A stretch of 64,000 nt of DNA, taken from the NCBI RefSeq assembly GCF_029714945.1, contig NZ_CP121634.1, forward strand, positions 186,001-250,000. The letters are read 5' to 3'. Positions within the stretch are counted from its first letter, which is position 1; every line of letters begins with the position of its first letter. The position numbers were made by a program, and so were the translations under genes. Under the pieces are notes generated by a model. It had not been told where the DNA came from, ran no database searches, and saw only the letters and a list, made by a program, of their open reading frames with translations. This DNA comes from Bradyrhizobium sp. CIAT3101. GTDB taxonomy: Bacteria; Pseudomonadota; Alphaproteobacteria; Rhizobiales; Xanthobacteraceae. Shown piece by piece: positions 53,189-61,877 of this stretch.

Positions 53189-53656
53189 TCACGCCAGATG
53201 CCGCTTCATCTCGTCCCGCGCCTTCAGCTCTGCGCCCTGCTTGCCGACGATCTTGGCAATCCGCTCCGGCGCGAATTTCAGATCGACGAACGCCGGCGCG
53301 GTGTTGGCGACCTCGTGATAGCTGACGATCTTGCCGTCGCGCAGCGTCATGATCGCGACGCCTTCGAACATCGCACGCGCGCCGCCTGCTTCCGGCAGGG
53401 TTGATTTGTAGCTGAAGGTGTAGCGCGCATAGAGCGTGGTGCCGTTGCTGACGGGATCATGCATGTCCCAGCGGAAATCCGTCGCCGTGCGATAGAAGAA
53501 ATCATCGACCATCGCGGCGATCTTTTCGCGGCCCGCAAAGGCGCCGTAGAACACGTCGTGATAGACGCCGTCCTCGGTGAACAGGTCTGCAAAGGCGCGA
53601 CCGTTGCGTTGTTCGACCGCATCGCAGAAGGCGCGCAGCATGGCGGCGGTGGTCAT
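53189..53656 (-). CDS. SnoaL/NTF2-like fold protein
   Basis: The 155-aa protein has the cone-shaped NTF2-like pattern: AMLRAFCDAVEQRNGRAFAD, LFTEDGVYHDVFYGAFAGRE, FEGVAIMTLRDGKIVSYHEV. Such proteins are isomerases, dehydratases or ligand binders; no specific role can be named. ATG 53656 is chosen because GGGAG precedes it. A longer frame to 53785 would be translated through the repeat copy B and is not credible. Confidence 0.8.
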   Translation of the reverse strand: MTTAAMLRAFCDAVEQRNGRAFADLFTEDGVYHDVFYGAFAGREKIAAMVDDFFYRTATDFRWDMHDPVSNGTTLYARYTFSYKSTLPEAGGARAMFEGVAIMTLRDGKIVSYHEVANTAPAFVDLKFAPERIAKIVGKQGAELKARDEMKRHLA

Positions 53657-53679
53657 TGGCGTTTCTCCCTTCCATTCTC

Positions 53680-53784
53680 TGTCATGCCCCGGCTTGACCG
53701 GGGCATCCAGTACGCCGAGGCTTATCGGCTCTATCGCTGCTGCCTCTGGAATACTGGATCGCCCGATCAAGTCGGGCGATGACA
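53680..53784. repeat. 105-bp interspersed repeat, copy B
   Basis: It is nearly identical to copy A at 52148-52252 (same ends and same inner hairpins; differences cluster in the middle, such as CGAGGCTTATCGG for CGCGACGTATCGG). It lies between two minus-strand genes. Elements of this type are common in Bradyrhizobium intergenic regions. Confidence 0.85.
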
Positions 53785-53803
53785 CCGAGTGCTTAGCGGC
53801 ACT

Positions 53804-54592
53804 TCACCCGATCTCCGCCACCGCGGCAAGAATGCGCGCGATGTCCTGCGGGCGGGACAGGCGGTGATCGCCGTCCTGGATCATGGTCAACACGACATCG
53901 TCGGCGGGCAGGCGATGCGTCAGCGCGAACGCATGCTGCCACGGCACGTCAGGATCCTGGGCGCCTTGCAGGATGCGGACGGGGCAGCCGAGATCAATCG
54001 CGCTGCCGAGCACGAGATGGTTGCGTCCCTCCTCGATCAGCTTGCGCGTGATCGGATAGGGCGTGCCGTCACCATATTCGGACGGTCGCAGCCAAAACCC
54101 CTTGGTCTCGATCTCCTTCTTCACCTCGGGCGAAAAATTCTTCCACATCAGCTCTTCCGTGAAGTCGGGCGCCGGCGCGATCAGCACCAGGCCGGCGAGC
54201 GAGGCCTTTCCCGAGCGCTTCGTGATCTCGCGCGCGAGCAGCAGCGCCATCCAGCCGCCCATGGAGGAACCGATCAGGATTTGCGGGCCGGTGCAGAATC
54301 GCTCGAACACGGCGACGCTGTCCTCGAGCCAGCTTCCGATGGTTCCGTCGGCGAAATCGCCGCTGGATTCACCATGGCCGGAATAGTCGAACCGGACCGC
54401 GGCGCGGCCATGCTCGCCGGCCCAGCCGTCAAGCGCCACCGCCTTGCCGCCCTGCATGTCCGACTTGAAGCCGCCGAGCCAGACCACGCCGGGCCCTTGT
54501 CCGGCGCGGCGGCGCACCGCGATCCGGCGCGCCGACGGGCCCTCACCCACATCGATAAAATCAAGCACGGCATCTGGAATTGCTGAAGTCAT
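53804..54592 (-). CDS. Alpha/beta hydrolase
   Basis: The 262-aa protein has the serine-hydrolase core: VVWLGGFKSDMQGGKA after the first strand, FDYSGHGESSGDF, nucleophile Ser in LIGSSMGGWMALLLA, an Asp in GAQDPDVPW and His in DGDHRLSRPQD. It resembles the ABHD10/YqiA-like group, but the substrate is unknown. ATG 54592 sits about 110 bp from the infC leader peptide on the opposite strand, so the promoters are divergent. Confidence 0.85.
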   Translation of the reverse strand: MTSAIPDAVLDFIDVGEGPSARRIAVRRRAGQGPGVVWLGGFKSDMQGGKAVALDGWAGEHGRAAVRFDYSGHGESSGDFADGTIGSWLEDSVAVFERFCTGPQILIGSSMGGWMALLLAREITKRSGKASLAGLVLIAPAPDFTEELMWKNFSPEVKKEIETKGFWLRPSEYGDGTPYPITRKLIEEGRNHLVLGSAIDLGCPVRILQGAQDPDVPWQHAFALTHRLPADDVVLTMIQDGDHRLSRPQDIARILAAVAEIG

Positions 54593-54702
54593 GGAACGTT
54601 TACTCTGGCTGTGGGGTTTGAGCTGTCCGGGCGCATTCCGGGAAACAACCCTATATTGGTATTGTCCCTTTGGGACGCTTGCGGAACAGGTGCAAGGTGT
54701 CT

Positions 54703-54750
54703 ATGTCGAGCACCGTGTCGATGGGCGTGACCAAAAAGCCTCGCATTTGA
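54703..54750 (+). CDS. 15-codon leader ORF upstream of infC
   Basis: ATG 54703 follows AAGGTG by a few bases and encodes [15 protein letters not shown] before TGA at 54748. Its end overlaps a hairpin (54733-54758), and a second hairpin follows. The layout (short ORF plus two stem-loops before a translation-factor operon) resembles an attenuator, but no codon run points to a sensed amino acid. It could be a chance ORF. Confidence 0.35.
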   Translation: MSSTVSMGVTKKPRI

Positions 54751-54775
54751 GGGTTTTTCGCTCCCTGCAGGAGCG
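54733..54775 (+). promoter_or_regulatory. Tandem stem-loops in the infC leader
   Basis: AAAAAGCCTC (54733-54742) can pair with GAGGGTTTTT (54749-54758) with one mismatch, ending in a U-run like a terminator. CGCTCC (54759-54764) pairs with GGAGCG (54770-54775). The infC start is 70 bases further on. Leader regulation of infC operons is known in other bacteria; here it is inferred only from structure. Confidence 0.4.
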
Positions 54776-54844
54776 AGTTGCTTGCCCGCAAACGCATCTT
54801 CCTGCAAAATAGCCGCTTCCTTTCACAACTTTGGAGAACTACCC

Positions 54845-55384
54845 ATTCGCCGTCCCAATAGAGCCCCGGCGCCTGCCGCCAAAGACGGGCCGCGCATCAA
54901 TGATGATATTCGCAATGCGCAGATCCAGCTGATCGATCAGACCGGTGACAACAAAGGCACCGTCGAGACGATGCTTGCCATCAAGATGGCCCAGGAAGCC
55001 GGCATGGATCTGGTCGAGATTTCGCCAAATGTCAGCCCTCCCGTCTGCAAGATCATGGACTACGGGAAGTATAAGTATTCCGCCCAGAAGAAAGCCGCCG
55101 AAGCCCGCAAGCGTCAGAAGACCGTCGAGATCAAGGAGATCAAGCTCCGCCCGATGATCGACGATCACGACTATGACGTGAAGATGCGCGCGATGCTGCG
55201 GTTCTTCGAGGAGGGCGACAAGGTCAAGATCACCCTGCGCTATCGCGGCCGCGAAATGGCGCACCAGGAGATCGGCACCAAGCTGCTGGACAAGATCAAG
55301 ACCGACGTCGCCGAGCTCGCCAAGGTCGAGCAGGACGCCCGGTTCGAGGGTCGTCAGGTCGTCATGGTCCTGGCGCCGCGCTGA
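54845..55384 (+). CDS. infC: Translation initiation factor IF-3
   Basis: IF-3 binds the 30S subunit, keeps it free of 50S and checks the start codon. The 179-aa protein has [40 protein letters not shown] (family signature) and the C-terminal [19 protein letters not shown]. The natural start is ATT at 54845 (IRRPNRAP), eight bases after GGAG. An AUU start is a hallmark of infC and allows IF-3 to limit its own synthesis. A frame from ATG 54782 would add 21 unlikely residues. Confidence 0.93.
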   Translation: MRRPNRAPAPAAKDGPRINDDIRNAQIQLIDQTGDNKGTVETMLAIKMAQEAGMDLVEISPNVSPPVCKIMDYGKYKYSAQKKAAEARKRQKTVEIKEIKLRPMIDDHDYDVKMRAMLRFFEEGDKVKITLRYRGREMAHQEIGTKLLDKIKTDVAELAKVEQDARFEGRQVVMVLAPR

Positions 55385-55410
55385 GCGCAGCTCTTCAGGA
55401 CTGAGAGTTC

Positions 55411-55443
55411 AACGGCCCGTCCGGATCCCCGGCGGGCCGTTTT
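55411..55443 (+). terminator. Rho-independent terminator after infC
   Basis: AACGGCCCG (55411-55419) pairs with CGGGCCGTT (55433-55441) and is followed by a short T-run. It is 27 bp after the infC stop, so most infC transcripts end before rpmI, which lies a further 700 bp away. Confidence 0.8.
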
Positions 55444-55447
55444 GTTG

Positions 55448-55846
55448 TCAGGTCCGCGTCGCCTGCCACGTGCCGCTGCACTGGTCTCCGGAAATGATGC
55501 CCCTCCAGGAGCCTGCACCCGCCGCACCGCCGAGCCTTCCACCGCCGGCGGCGTGCGAGGCGCCGACCGACACCTGGACCGCAACGGCGCCGCCACGATT
55601 GACCGTGCCGGACACCCGGCCGCCGCCGGCCGACGACACCCGGCTCCCGGTGACGGTGAAGGGGACGCTGTAGCCCGAGCTGCAATTGCCGCGGGTGGTG
55701 GCGAAAGTGACATTCCAGACACCGTCATAGCTGCGGATGCGGGCATCGGCCGTCGACGGAACGGCGGCAGCGGCAAGCACGGCGAACAGCGCCAGATGGC
55801 GCGGACGGGCGACGACAGACAAAAGCGATTGGGAAAAATGGGCCAT
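55448..55846 (-). CDS. Small exported Gly/Ser-rich protein
   Basis: The 132-aa protein has a signal peptide (about 1-34; LALFAVLAAAAVPSTADA then RIRSY) and a strand-rich mature part (YDGVWNVTFATTRGNCSSGY; SSAGGGRVSGTVNRGGAVAV; GIISGDQCSGTWQATRT). The pattern recalls small rhizobial exported proteins of unknown function. ATG 55846 is chosen; a longer frame to 56062 has no signal-like start. The gene is transcribed toward infC, and the terminator at 55411-55443 can serve both. Confidence 0.7.
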   Translation of the reverse strand: MAHFSQSLLSVVARPRHLALFAVLAAAAVPSTADARIRSYDGVWNVTFATTRGNCSSGYSVPFTVTGSRVSSAGGGRVSGTVNRGGAVAVQVSVGASHAAGGGRLGGAAGAGSWRGIISGDQCSGTWQATRT

Positions 55847-56117
55847 TTTGGTCCTGCTCGAGTCACACGACTTGGACAAGGATGTAGTAACTCCGAATAG
55901 TCGGCGCCCGGGTTCGGGCGGTTCATCGTTGCCAATTCGCCCGTTCTCTGTCATAAGCCCGGCCTTCATCGCCCGGCTGATTAAGGGCTGCCGTGGCGGT
56001 GTTTCGTGCGGGTTTCGCGCTTGTTCGTAAAACCTGAGCACAATCAACGCTCTAACGAGCATTTTTGACGGCCAGCCGCCTTTGCGGGCGGAACTCTGTG
56101 GCCATTAGGAGAGCCAA

Positions 56118-56318
56118 ATGCCCAAGCTGAAGACCAAATCGGGCGCTAAAAAGCGCTTCAAGGTGACTGCCACCGGCAAAGTGATGTTCGCCCATCGCGG
56201 CAAGCGTCACGGCATGATCAAGCGGACGAAGAAGCAGATCCGTCAGCTCCGCGGCACATCCGTGCTGTTCAAGACCGACGGCGACAACGTCAAGAAGTAC
56301 TTCTTGCCGAACGCCTGA
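56118..56318 (+). CDS. rpmI: 50S ribosomal protein L35
   Basis: The 66-aa basic protein starts [20 protein letters not shown] and ends with the usual KKYFLPNA, and is the normal length for L35. AGGAG lies just before the ATG. It is followed 91 bp later by rplT in the standard order. Confidence 0.98.
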   Translation: MPKLKTKSGAKKRFKVTATGKVMFAHRGKRHGMIKRTKKQIRQLRGTSVLFKTDGDNVKKYFLPNA

Positions 56319-56409
56319 TCGCGTCCAGCGATCGTCGAAGATCATTGCCATCCGCGCCGCGCCTTTCGCGGCGATCCCAAACCGAAGTCATCTCTGAAGG
56401 ATTTTTGTC

Positions 56410-56769
56410 ATGTCTCGCGTCAAACGCGGTGTGACCGCTCACGCCAAGCACAAGAAAGTCTACAAGGCCGCCAAGGGCTTCTACGGCCGCCGCAAGAACA
56501 CCATCCGCGCCGCCAAGCCGGCCGTGGAGAAGGCCCAGCAGTACGCGTTCCGTGATCGCAAGCGCAAGAAGCGCACCTTCCGCGCTCTCTGGATCCAGCG
56601 TCTCAACGCTGCCGTCCGTCCGTTCGGCCTGACCTACAGCCGATTTATCGACGGTCTCGCCAAGTCGGGCATCACCGTGGACCGCAAGGTGCTGTCGGAT
56701 CTCGCGATCCACGAGCCCGCGTCGTTCCAGGCGATCGCCGAGAAGGCCAAAGCCGCCCTCGCGGCGTAA
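56410..56769 (+). CDS. rplT: 50S ribosomal protein L20
   Basis: L20 is an early assembly protein that binds 23S rRNA. The 119-aa product has [20 protein letters not shown], the signature segment [20 protein letters not shown] and [20 protein letters not shown]. Length is standard. In many bacteria L20 also represses the rpmI-rplT mRNA; I see no clear pseudoknot site here. Confidence 0.98.
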   Translation: MSRVKRGVTAHAKHKKVYKAAKGFYGRRKNTIRAAKPAVEKAQQYAFRDRKRKKRTFRALWIQRLNAAVRPFGLTYSRFIDGLAKSGITVDRKVLSDLAIHEPASFQAIAEKAKAALAA

Positions 56770-56804
56770 TACGGCAAGGCTGCTCTGGCGGCCTGAGGCT
56801 TGCG

Positions 56805-57230
56805 CTAGCGGGCCTTCGAGCCCACAGCCTTCAGCGCGCGTTGCGAGTAACGCTGGGCGACCTCCGCCCGGCAGAATGCCGTAAACGAGAGATACATGGT
56901 GCCGGACTTGTTCCGGTACTTGATATCGCATGCGTGCATCTCGCGCTTGTACGCCTGCGTTTGTGCGGCACTGAGGCCGGGCTTGAAGTCCGCCTCGCAT
57001 TTCTTTTCGACGGCGGCGCCGAGCTGGACGTCGCCGCTAGCGGTCAGCTCGCAATCCCTGAAGACCTTCATCGCGCTCTCGCAGCTCTTCTGCGCGCTGA
57101 TGGTGTCGGCGACCTCGTCCAGCGTCATGGATGTGTCCATGCAGACCATGGCGCGCGCCGGGGTGGCCGCGACCGACAGGACGATGGCCACGACGGCAAG
57201 GGAAGCGGCACGGCAGCATTTCGAAAGCAT
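56805..57230 (-). CDS. Exported hypothetical protein with six or more Cys
   Basis: The 141-aa protein has a signal peptide (MLSKCCRAASLAVVAIVLSV, cleavage near PARAM) and a mature part with several Cys (MVCMDTSM, KSCESAMKVFRDCEL, KKCEADF, HACDIKY, AFCRAEVA). It probably forms disulfides in the periplasm. No family is recognised. ATG 57230 follows GGAGA. It sits on the opposite strand between rplT and pheS. Confidence 0.7.
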   Translation of the reverse strand: MLSKCCRAASLAVVAIVLSVAATPARAMVCMDTSMTLDEVADTISAQKSCESAMKVFRDCELTASGDVQLGAAVEKKCEADFKPGLSAAQTQAYKREMHACDIKYRNKSGTMYLSFTAFCRAEVAQRYSQRALKAVGSKAR

Positions 57231-57381
57231 CGCAAAGGTCTCCTCGTATCCCCCTTGGTGCCCGGCCCCCGCGCGAGGTTCAACCCAGCTGGTCCCATGC
57301 CCGAAATGACCGGCTTTTTGCTTGACGTTACGGCCTTCGGGCGGCGACAACCCAGCCGAATTTGGCAGCAAGGATTTGACT

Positions 57382-58464
57382 GTGTCCGACCTCGCAACGC
57401 TCGAAACATCCATCCTCGACCAGATCGCCGGCGCCGGCGATGAAGCCGCGCTCGAAGCGGTGCGCGTCGCAGCCCTCGGCAAGAAGGGCTCGATCTCGGC
57501 GCTACTTGCCACGCTCGGCAAGATGTCGCCCGACGAGCGCAAGACGCAAGGTGCGGCCATCAACCTGGCCAAGGACAAGGTCACCGAGGCGCTCGCCGCA
57601 CGGCGCGACCTGCTGAAGTCCGCAGCGCTCGATGCGCGGCTGGCATCCGAAACAATCGACGTGACCTTGCCTCTGCGCGATGCCCAGGCCGAAGCCGGCC
57701 GCATCCATCCGCTGAGCCAGGTGTGGGACGAGCTGACCACGATCTTCGCCGACATGGGTTTCTCGGTCGCCGAAGGCCCCGACATCGAGACCGACGACTA
57801 CAACTTCACCAAGCTGAATTTTCCGGAAGGCCATCCGGCGCGCGAGATGCACGACACGTTCTTCTTCCACCCGAAGGAAGATGGCTCGCGCATGCTGTTG
57901 CGCACCCACACCTCGCCGGTGCAGGTGCGCACCATGCTGAGCCAGAAGCCGCCGATCCGCGTGATCTGCCCGGGCCGCACCTACCGCATCGATTCCGATG
58001 CGACCCACACGCCGCAATTCCATCAAGTCGAAGGGCTCGTCATCGACAAGCACTCGCATCTCGGCCACCTCAAATGGATCCTGCACGAGTTCTGCAAGGC
58101 GTTCTTCGAGGTCGATCACATCAACATGCGCTTCCGGCCGTCGTTCTTCCCCTTCACCGAGCCGTCGCTGGAAGTCGATATCCAGTGCCGCCGCGACAAG
58201 GGCGAGATCCGCTTCGGTGAGGGCGAGGACTGGCTCGAGATTCTCGGCTGCGGCATGGTGCATCCGAACGTGCTGCGCGCCTGCGGCATCGATCCCGACG
58301 AGTATCAGGGCTTTGCCTGGGGCATGGGCATCGACCGCATCGCCATGCTGAAATACGGCATCGCCGACCTGCGCCAGCTGTTCGACAGCGACGTCCGCTG
58401 GCTCAACCATTACGGCTTCAAGCCGCTCGAAGTGCCGACACTCGCGGGAGGGCTGAGCTCGTGA
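57382..58464 (+). CDS. pheS: Phenylalanyl-tRNA synthetase alpha subunit
   Basis: PheS holds the class II catalytic core of the alpha2-beta2 enzyme. The 360-aa product has the N-terminal coiled-coil, [20 protein letters not shown], then [34 protein letters not shown], motif 2 region [11 protein letters not shown] and motif 3 [17 protein letters not shown]. The GTG start at 57382 follows AAGGA; an upstream ATG at 57322 would add residues with no match. The stop overlaps pheT. Confidence 0.97.
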   Translation: MSDLATLETSILDQIAGAGDEAALEAVRVAALGKKGSISALLATLGKMSPDERKTQGAAINLAKDKVTEALAARRDLLKSAALDARLASETIDVTLPLRDAQAEAGRIHPLSQVWDELTTIFADMGFSVAEGPDIETDDYNFTKLNFPEGHPAREMHDTFFFHPKEDGSRMLLRTHTSPVQVRTMLSQKPPIRVICPGRTYRIDSDATHTPQFHQVEGLVIDKHSHLGHLKWILHEFCKAFFEVDHINMRFRPSFFPFTEPSLEVDIQCRRDKGEIRFGEGEDWLEILGCGMVHPNVLRACGIDPDEYQGFAWGMGIDRIAMLKYGIADLRQLFDSDVRWLNHYGFKPLEVPTLAGGLSS

Positions 58465-60869
58465 AATTCACCCTCTCCTGGCTGAAGGATCATCTCGACA
58501 CCGACGAGCCGCTGGAAAAGCTCGCCGACAAGCTCACCATGATCGGGCTCGAGGTCGAGAACATCGAGGACAAGGCGAAGGCGTTGAAGCCGTTCACCAT
58601 CGCGAAGGTGATCTCGGCCGAGCAGCATCCGAATGCAGATCGCTTGCGCGTCTGCATGGTCGACACCGGTGACGGTGGTGCGCCGGTGCAGGTCGTATGC
58701 GGTGCGCCGAATGCGCGCGCCGGGCTCGTCAGCGTATTCTCGCCGCCCGGCACCTACATTCCCGGCAAGGACATCACGCTCGGCATCGGCACCATCCGCG
58801 GCGTCGAGAGCCGCGGCATGCTGTGCTCGGCGGCCGAGTTGCAGATCTCCAACGACCATGACGGCATCATGGAATTGCCGGCGGATGCACCGATCGGCGC
58901 GGGTTACGCCGAATGGGCGGCCCTTGGCGATCCCGTGATCGAGATCAACCTGACGCCGAACCGGCAGGATTGCACCGGCGTGCACGGCATCGCGCGCGAC
59001 CTCGCCGCTGCCGACATGGGCAAGTTCAGGGATCCCTCGATCAAGCCGATCAAGGGCGAATTCCCCTGCCCGGTGAAGGTCACGGTCGAGGACGCCACGC
59101 TGTGCCCGGGCTTTGCGTTGCGCCTCGTGCGTGGCGTGAAGAACGGCCCGTCGCCGGAATGGCTGCAGAAGCGGCTGACCGCGATCGGGCTGCGCCCGAT
59201 CAATGCGCTGGTCGACATCACCAACTTCATGACCTACGACCGCGCGCGTCCGCTGCACGTGTTCGACGCCAAGAAGGTGGTGGGCAATCTCGTGGTGCGC
59301 CGCGCCCGCGACGGCGAGGCGCTGCTCGCGCTCGACGGCCGCGCCTACAATCTCGATCCCTCGATCTGCGTGATCGCGGACCAGCATGGCGTCGAATCGC
59401 TCGCCGGCATCATGGGCGGCGAAGCCTCGGGCTGCGACGAAAACACCACCGACGTGCTGATCGAATCGGCGCTGTGGAACGAGATCAACGTCGCCCAGAC
59501 CGGCCGCAAGCTCGGCATCAACTCCGATGCGCGCTACCGCTTCGAACGCGGCGTCGATCCGGCCTTCATGGTCCCGGGGCTCGAGCTCGCCACCAAGCTG
59601 GTGCTGGAGCTGTGCGGCGGCACGCCGTCGGAGAACGTCGTGGTGGGCAAGACCTTCGGCGACGATCGCGTGATCGATTTCCCGCTCACCGAGGTCAAGC
59701 GTCTCTCCGGCATCGAGGTGCCGCAGGTCGAGATGAAGCGCATCCTGAGCCATCTCGGCTTCATGATGGCGGGCCCGGGCCCCGTCGTGAAGGTCGCGGT
59801 GCCGTCGTGGCGCACTGACGTGCATGGCAAGGCCGACATCGTCGAGGAAGTCGTCCGCATCTACGGCGTCGACAAGGTGCCGATGACGCCGTTCGAGCGT
59901 GGCGAGGATGCACGCAAATCCGTGCTGACGCCGCTGCAGCTTCGCACCCGCCGCGCCCGGCGCGCGCTCGCGAGCCGCGGCATGATCGAAGCCGTGACGT
60001 GGTCGTTCATCACGAAGCCCGCGGCAAAACTGTTCGGCGGCGGCCAGCGCGAGCTCGAAGTCGCCAACCCGATCGCCGCTGACCTCTCCGACATGCGGCC
60101 GAGCCTGTTGCCGGGCCTGGTGGTAGCCGCGCAGGCCAATGCCGATCGCGGCTATGGCGACGTCGTGCTGTTCGAGGTCGGCCAGGTCTTCAAGGGCGAC
60201 CGTCCGCAGGATCAGTTCATGGCGGCGAGCGGCGTGCGCCGCGGCCTTGCGTCGTCGGACGGATCGGGACGGCACTGGTCGGGCTCGGCGCAGGCCGATG
60301 TGTTCGACGCCAAGGCCGATGCGCTTGCCGTGCTGGCCGCGGCCGGCGCGCCGATGCAGGCGCTCCAGATCGTCGCCGGCGGTCCCGCCTGGCTGCATCC
60401 GGGCCGCTCCGGCACCATCCAGATCGGCCCGCAGAACGTGCTCGGCACCTTCGGCGAGATGCATCCGCGCGCGCTGGAGGCGCTCGGCGCCGACGGCCCG
60501 CTCGTCGTGTTCGAAGTCACGCTCGACCGCATTCCGGAAGCCAAGAAGAAGCCGACCCGCGCAAAGCCGCTGATCGAGCTGTCGGCGTTCCAGCCGGTGT
60601 CGCGCGACTTCGCCTTCATCGTCGACCGCGCCGTGAAGGCTGGCGACATCGTGCGCGCTGCGCAAGGCGTCGACAAGAAGCTGATCACCGGCGTCAACGT
60701 GTTCGACGTCTATGAAGGCAAGGGCATCGACGACGGCAAGAAGTCGATCGGCATCGCCGTGACGATCCAGCCGCGCGAGAAGACGCTGACCGACCAGGAG
60801 ATCGAGGCGGTTGCCGCGAAAATCGTGGCGGAGGTCACGAAGAAGACCGGCGGCTCTCTGAGAGCATGA
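58461..60869 (+). CDS. pheT: Phenylalanyl-tRNA synthetase beta subunit
   Basis: The 802-aa product has the usual order of domains: [20 protein letters not shown] at the start, an EMAP/tRNA-binding domain (about 40-150), B3/B4 editing domain (about 215-385), B5 (about 405-475), a catalytic-like core, and the C-terminal FDX-ACB anticodon-binding domain ([20 protein letters not shown], end [16 protein letters not shown]). It overlaps pheS by four bases. Confidence 0.98.
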   Translation: MKFTLSWLKDHLDTDEPLEKLADKLTMIGLEVENIEDKAKALKPFTIAKVISAEQHPNADRLRVCMVDTGDGGAPVQVVCGAPNARAGLVSVFSPPGTYIPGKDITLGIGTIRGVESRGMLCSAAELQISNDHDGIMELPADAPIGAGYAEWAALGDPVIEINLTPNRQDCTGVHGIARDLAAADMGKFRDPSIKPIKGEFPCPVKVTVEDATLCPGFALRLVRGVKNGPSPEWLQKRLTAIGLRPINALVDITNFMTYDRARPLHVFDAKKVVGNLVVRRARDGEALLALDGRAYNLDPSICVIADQHGVESLAGIMGGEASGCDENTTDVLIESALWNEINVAQTGRKLGINSDARYRFERGVDPAFMVPGLELATKLVLELCGGTPSENVVVGKTFGDDRVIDFPLTEVKRLSGIEVPQVEMKRILSHLGFMMAGPGPVVKVAVPSWRTDVHGKADIVEEVVRIYGVDKVPMTPFERGEDARKSVLTPLQLRTRRARRALASRGMIEAVTWSFITKPAAKLFGGGQRELEVANPIAADLSDMRPSLLPGLVVAAQANADRGYGDVVLFEVGQVFKGDRPQDQFMAASGVRRGLASSDGSGRHWSGSAQADVFDAKADALAVLAAAGAPMQALQIVAGGPAWLHPGRSGTIQIGPQNVLGTFGEMHPRALEALGADGPLVVFEVTLDRIPEAKKKPTRAKPLIELSAFQPVSRDFAFIVDRAVKAGDIVRAAQGVDKKLITGVNVFDVYEGKGIDDGKKSIGIAVTIQPREKTLTDQEIEAVAAKIVAEVTKKTGGSLRA

Positions 60870-60908
60870 TGCCGAAAAGCGCGAAGCGGTTTTCGGACAA
60901 CGTCATGC
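60865..60908. repeat. Rhizobial palindrome after pheT
   Basis: GCATGA (60865-60870) and TCATGC (60903-60908) are inverted ends, and inside them CCGAAAA pairs with TTTTCGG around GCGCGAAGCGG. This is a very common palindromic unit in rhizobial genomes. It overlaps the pheT stop and may act as a terminator or mRNA stabiliser. Confidence 0.75.
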
Positions 60909-60924
60909 TCACGAGACATCGAGC

Positions 60925-61695
60925 ATGACGCTCACGGACTTCCTTCCCAAGGATGTCAGTCTCACTATCGCGATGGCGCTCTGTGCCATCGCTTTCGTTT
61001 CAGGCACTGCGCGCGGCTTTTCGGGGTTCGGCTCGGCGCTGATCTTCATGCCGCTGGCGAGCAGCGTCGCGGCGCCGCGGCTGGTTGCGGCGCTTCTCCT
61101 GGTGATCGATTTCGTCGCGGCGGCGCCGCTGCTGCTTGATGCGTGGCGGAAGGCGGATCGCAAGGCGACCGCGGTGATCGTGCTGGGCGCGCTGGTCGGC
61201 GTGCCCGTCGGCACCTATTTCCTCAGCGTGCTCGAGCCCGTCACCACGCGCTGGATCATCTCCTGCTTCGTCGCTGCGCTGCTTCTGCTGCTGCTGTCGG
61301 GCTGGCGCTATCGCGGCAAGGACCATGCCTGGCTTTCGGTCGGCATCGGCGGCCTCTCCGGCTTTTGCAGCGGACTGGCGCAGACCGGCGGACCGCCGAT
61401 CGTCGGCTATTGGCTCGGCCGCCCCATCGCTCCCATCGTGGCGCGCGCCAACATCGTGCTGTTCTTCGGCGCGTCCGATTTCTTCTCGATGGTCAGTTAT
61501 GCCACCACTGGCCTGATCTCGCGCGAGTCGCTGCTGCTGTCGCTGATCGTCGGGCCGGTCTACGCGATCGGCGTCGCCTTCGGCGCATCCCTGTTCGGCC
61601 GCGCGAGCGAGATCGTGTTTCGCAGAATCTGCTATGGGCTGATCGCGATCGCAGTGATCACCGGGTTGCCGGTGCTGGACGGGGTGCTGCGGTAA
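60925..61695 (+). CDS. TauE/SafE family sulfite/organosulfonate permease
   Basis: The 256-aa membrane protein has about eight hydrophobic helices and the two TauE half-repeats: FVSGTARGFSGFGSALIFMP near the start, and GIGGLSGFCSGLAQTGGPPI with IVGYWLG in the second half. Members carry sulfite, sulfonates or related anions, but the substrate is not known here. The gene begins 17 bp after the palindrome that follows pheT. Confidence 0.88.
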   Translation: MTLTDFLPKDVSLTIAMALCAIAFVSGTARGFSGFGSALIFMPLASSVAAPRLVAALLLVIDFVAAAPLLLDAWRKADRKATAVIVLGALVGVPVGTYFLSVLEPVTTRWIISCFVAALLLLLLSGWRYRGKDHAWLSVGIGGLSGFCSGLAQTGGPPIVGYWLGRPIAPIVARANIVLFFGASDFFSMVSYATTGLISRESLLLSLIVGPVYAIGVAFGASLFGRASEIVFRRICYGLIAIAVITGLPVLDGVLR

Positions 61696-61696
61696 T

Positions 61697-61842
61697 CTCC
61701 GCCGTCGTCCCCGCGAACGCGGGGACCCATAACCCCAGGGAGAAGCGATCGGGCGAGGTGATAACTCCGAGTCTTCGCCAAACCACTTCCTGTGGTTATG
61801 GGTCCCGGATCTGCGCTTCGCTTGTCCGGGACGACGGCGGAG
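61697..61842. repeat. 146-bp rhizobial intergenic inverted-repeat element
   Basis: The ends CTCCGCCGTCGTCCC (61697-61711) and GGGACGACGGCGGAG (61828-61842) are perfect inverted repeats, with an inner pair ACCCATAACC/GGTTATGGGT. This is the layout of an abundant Bradyrhizobium intergenic element. It separates two convergent genes. Confidence 0.85.
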
Positions 61843-61877
61843 TTTGTTGCGGCTTGGTTGCCTCTGCCCCTACTGCC

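Noticed and set aside
58410..60665. A 751-codon open frame on the minus strand opposite pheT
   Set aside because: It is the antisense shadow of a GC-rich gene, His/Arg-rich with no domain pattern; pheT on the plus strand is certain.
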